Origin: Mycobacterium sp. JS623
GTDB taxonomy: Bacteria > Actinomycetota > Actinomycetes > Mycobacteriales > Mycobacteriaceae
Assembly: GCF_000328565.1 (NCBI RefSeq)
Contig: NC_019966.1
Span: 2,294,001-2,358,000, forward strand
Reading direction: 5' to 3'
DNA: 64,000 bases
A program made the position numbers and the translations under genes. Numbering within the stretch: the first letter of the stretch is position 1; each line of letters opens with the position of its first letter. This document shows, in pieces, positions 62,790-64,000 of this stretch. The notes beneath the pieces were generated by a model. That model worked only from the letters and a program-made list of their open reading frames with translations. It ran no database searches and had not been told where the DNA came from.

Positions 62790-64000
62790 TCAGGGTTTCT
62801 GGGCGCCGGTGGTCTGAACGGCCGTCGAATACTTGGGAATTTCGGTGCACAACTTTCGAAGGTTTCGCCCAGCACACATCACTGCCCGGTCAGGCCGGAG
62901 GACCGCGGCGGTTGCGTGTCCGCTTCGGAGCCAACGCGCCAACTCGCTGCCGGGTTCGGCGACGTGGACGACGGCGCCGTGCTCTTCGAGCAGCGTGCTC
63001 TCGAATGCCAGTGGCCGAGTGGTCGTGACGAGGACGAATGCGTTCCCGAACAACGCGTCGAGACGCCGCCCGTCGGCGAGAATCGGGTTGGGACAAAGCG
63101 TCCCGGCCAATTGCCGCGGCCGGCGCGCCTTGTGGACCAGGGCGGATCGGTGCAGCACCGGCGTCGTGCCGTTGACGATCTTTTTGCGCAGACCGGGGAT
63201 CAGATGCAGGCGAGGGGCGATGATGCGCCTCAGGGCGTTTCCGAATTGGCCGCCAGCGGTCATTGCCCAGCCGATTCCAAGCGCCAGCCCGATCATCGTG
63301 CGTGCGTGTGGCTTTCGCTCTACCTCGTAGGTGGCCAGCACGTCCGCGGGTAGGTCTCCCGTGAGCACGCCCGCCAGCTTCCACGCGAGATTGATCGCAT
63401 CGCGAAGTCCCGCGCCCATTCCTTGCCCGATGAACGGCGGCGTCAGATGGGCGGCGTCGCCGAGCAGGAAGACATTTCGATCGCGCCAGCGGTCCGCGAT
63501 CTGCGCGCGGAAGGTGTACTCCGTGACCCGCATCAACTCGAGGTCATCGCTTGGAATGTCGTTGACCCACGGCGCAATCAGGCAGCGCAGCGCGTCGAGG
63601 GTGGCGAAGTCGTCGGCGGTTTCGCCGGGCAGCAAACGAAACTCAAAGCGATACCGCGTCGGCCCGATCCGCATGTAGGTGGCAGCACGAACCGGATTGC
63701 ACACTTGATGGACGCCGTCCCATTGATCGAGCTCAGCGTCGGTCACCACGTCAGCGACCAACCAGCGCTGCTCGAAACGCAGGTCTTCCATCACCGCGCC
63801 GATTGAGCGGCGGACGATGCTGTTGGCGCCGTCACAGCCGAGCACATAAGCGGCGTCGACGGCGTGTTCGTCGCCGGTGACGCGGTCGGTGTACGTCAGC
63901 CGAACCCTGCCGGGGTCAAGCTGGGTGACGTCAGTGACTTCCACGTTGCCGCGAAGCTCAACGGCGGTGCGCCTTTTCAGGTTCGCCCTCAACACGGACT
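62790..64000 (-). CDS. FAD-dependent aromatic hydroxylase, MhpA/PheA-like, cut by window edge
   Basis: At least 403 residues are visible, with the frame open at base 64000. It has the DG motif GCDGANSIVRRSIG and the GD motif GDAAHLTPPFIGQGMGAGLR of class A flavin monooxygenases, and a C-terminal thioredoxin-like domain. The N-terminal GxGxxG lies outside. The layout is that of 3-(3-hydroxyphenyl)propionate hydroxylase, which hydroxylates phenols; substrate is not certain. It seems to lead the operon with P450 3 and DoxX. Confidence 0.87.
   Translation of the reverse strand, partial: SVLRANLKRRTAVELRGNVEVTDVTQLDPGRVRLTYTDRVTGDEHAVDAAYVLGCDGANSIVRRSIGAVMEDLRFEQRWLVADVVTDAELDQWDGVHQVCNPVRAATYMRIGPTRYRFEFRLLPGETADDFATLDALRCLIAPWVNDIPSDDLELMRVTEYTFRAQIADRWRDRNVFLLGDAAHLTPPFIGQGMGAGLRDAINLAWKLAGVLTGDLPADVLATYEVERKPHARTMIGLALGIGWAMTAGGQFGNALRRIIAPRLHLIPGLRKKIVNGTTPVLHRSALVHKARRPRQLAGTLCPNPILADGRRLDALFGNAFVLVTTTRPLAFESTLLEEHGAVVHVAEPGSELARWLRSGHATAAVLRPDRAVMCAGRNLRKLCTEIPKYSTAVQTTGAQKP

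Overview
The window is high-GC actinobacterial DNA and almost certainly comes from a Mycobacterium (fast-growing, Mycolicibacterium-like). Evidence: an MmpS/MmpL pair, an Rv0203-type haemophore, an IdeR-type iron box, F420-dependent luciferase-like enzymes, many GTG/TTG starts and leaderless promoters (TANNNT about 6 nt before the start codon). The core gene order yraN-comM-dprA-viuB ... xerC-M23 peptidase-rpsB-tsf-amiC ... marR ... pyrH-frr-cdsA-rlmN is that of the M. tuberculosis Rv2898c-Rv2879c block, here on the + strand. There are no rRNA or tRNA genes, CRISPR arrays or recognisable insertion sequences.

Layout. 1-4.2 kb: end of a PLP decarboxylase gene, then a marR-mmpS-mmpL efflux/lipid-export operon. 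4.2-10.6 kb: a GNAT/LysR remnant, HAD phosphatase, arginase-family protein, fused E1 2-oxoacid dehydrogenase, CoA transferase and thioesterase. 10.5-18.2 kb: an iron region. An Fe(III) ABC transporter with an IdeR-like box is in one operon with an unusual adenylation-carrier-membrane acyltransferase protein, and beside it lie an AraC remnant, a haemophore-like protein and a DUF1206 membrane protein. 18.2-18.8 kb: a non-coding stretch with 24-bp tandem repeats and a 117-bp inverted-repeat element.

18.8-44 kb: the conserved housekeeping backbone (DNA uptake/processing, siderophore-interacting protein, XerC, ribosomal S2, EF-Ts, UMP kinase, ribosome recycling, CDP-diglyceride synthase, RlmN), interrupted by accessory modules: fadE/tetR, lactate 2-monooxygenase, an ABC exporter plus APC permease plus copper amine oxidase, and a marR/methyltransferase pair with two adjacent palindromic operators. 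Several gene remnants mark deletion scars in this part.

44-64 kb: a dense catabolic island with three P450s, a His-type 3Fe-4S ferredoxin, a Baeyer-Villiger monooxygenase, SMP-30 lactonase, alpha/beta hydrolase, HpcH aldolase, dehydrogenases, CoA transferase, acyl-CoA dehydrogenase, MaoC hydratase, two F420-type oxidoreductases and an MhpA-like hydroxylase. Together these could hydroxylate, ring-expand, hydrolyse and beta-oxidise a cyclic substrate. Two paralogous TetR repressors with the same recognition helix, and four copies of one 26-bp operator at exactly conserved spacing, tie the left half of the island together.

Five hairpins of about 60 bp sit at gene 3' ends; at least two share a core sequence and may be a dispersed palindromic repeat. 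All functions are inferred from reading the sequence; no database search was run.
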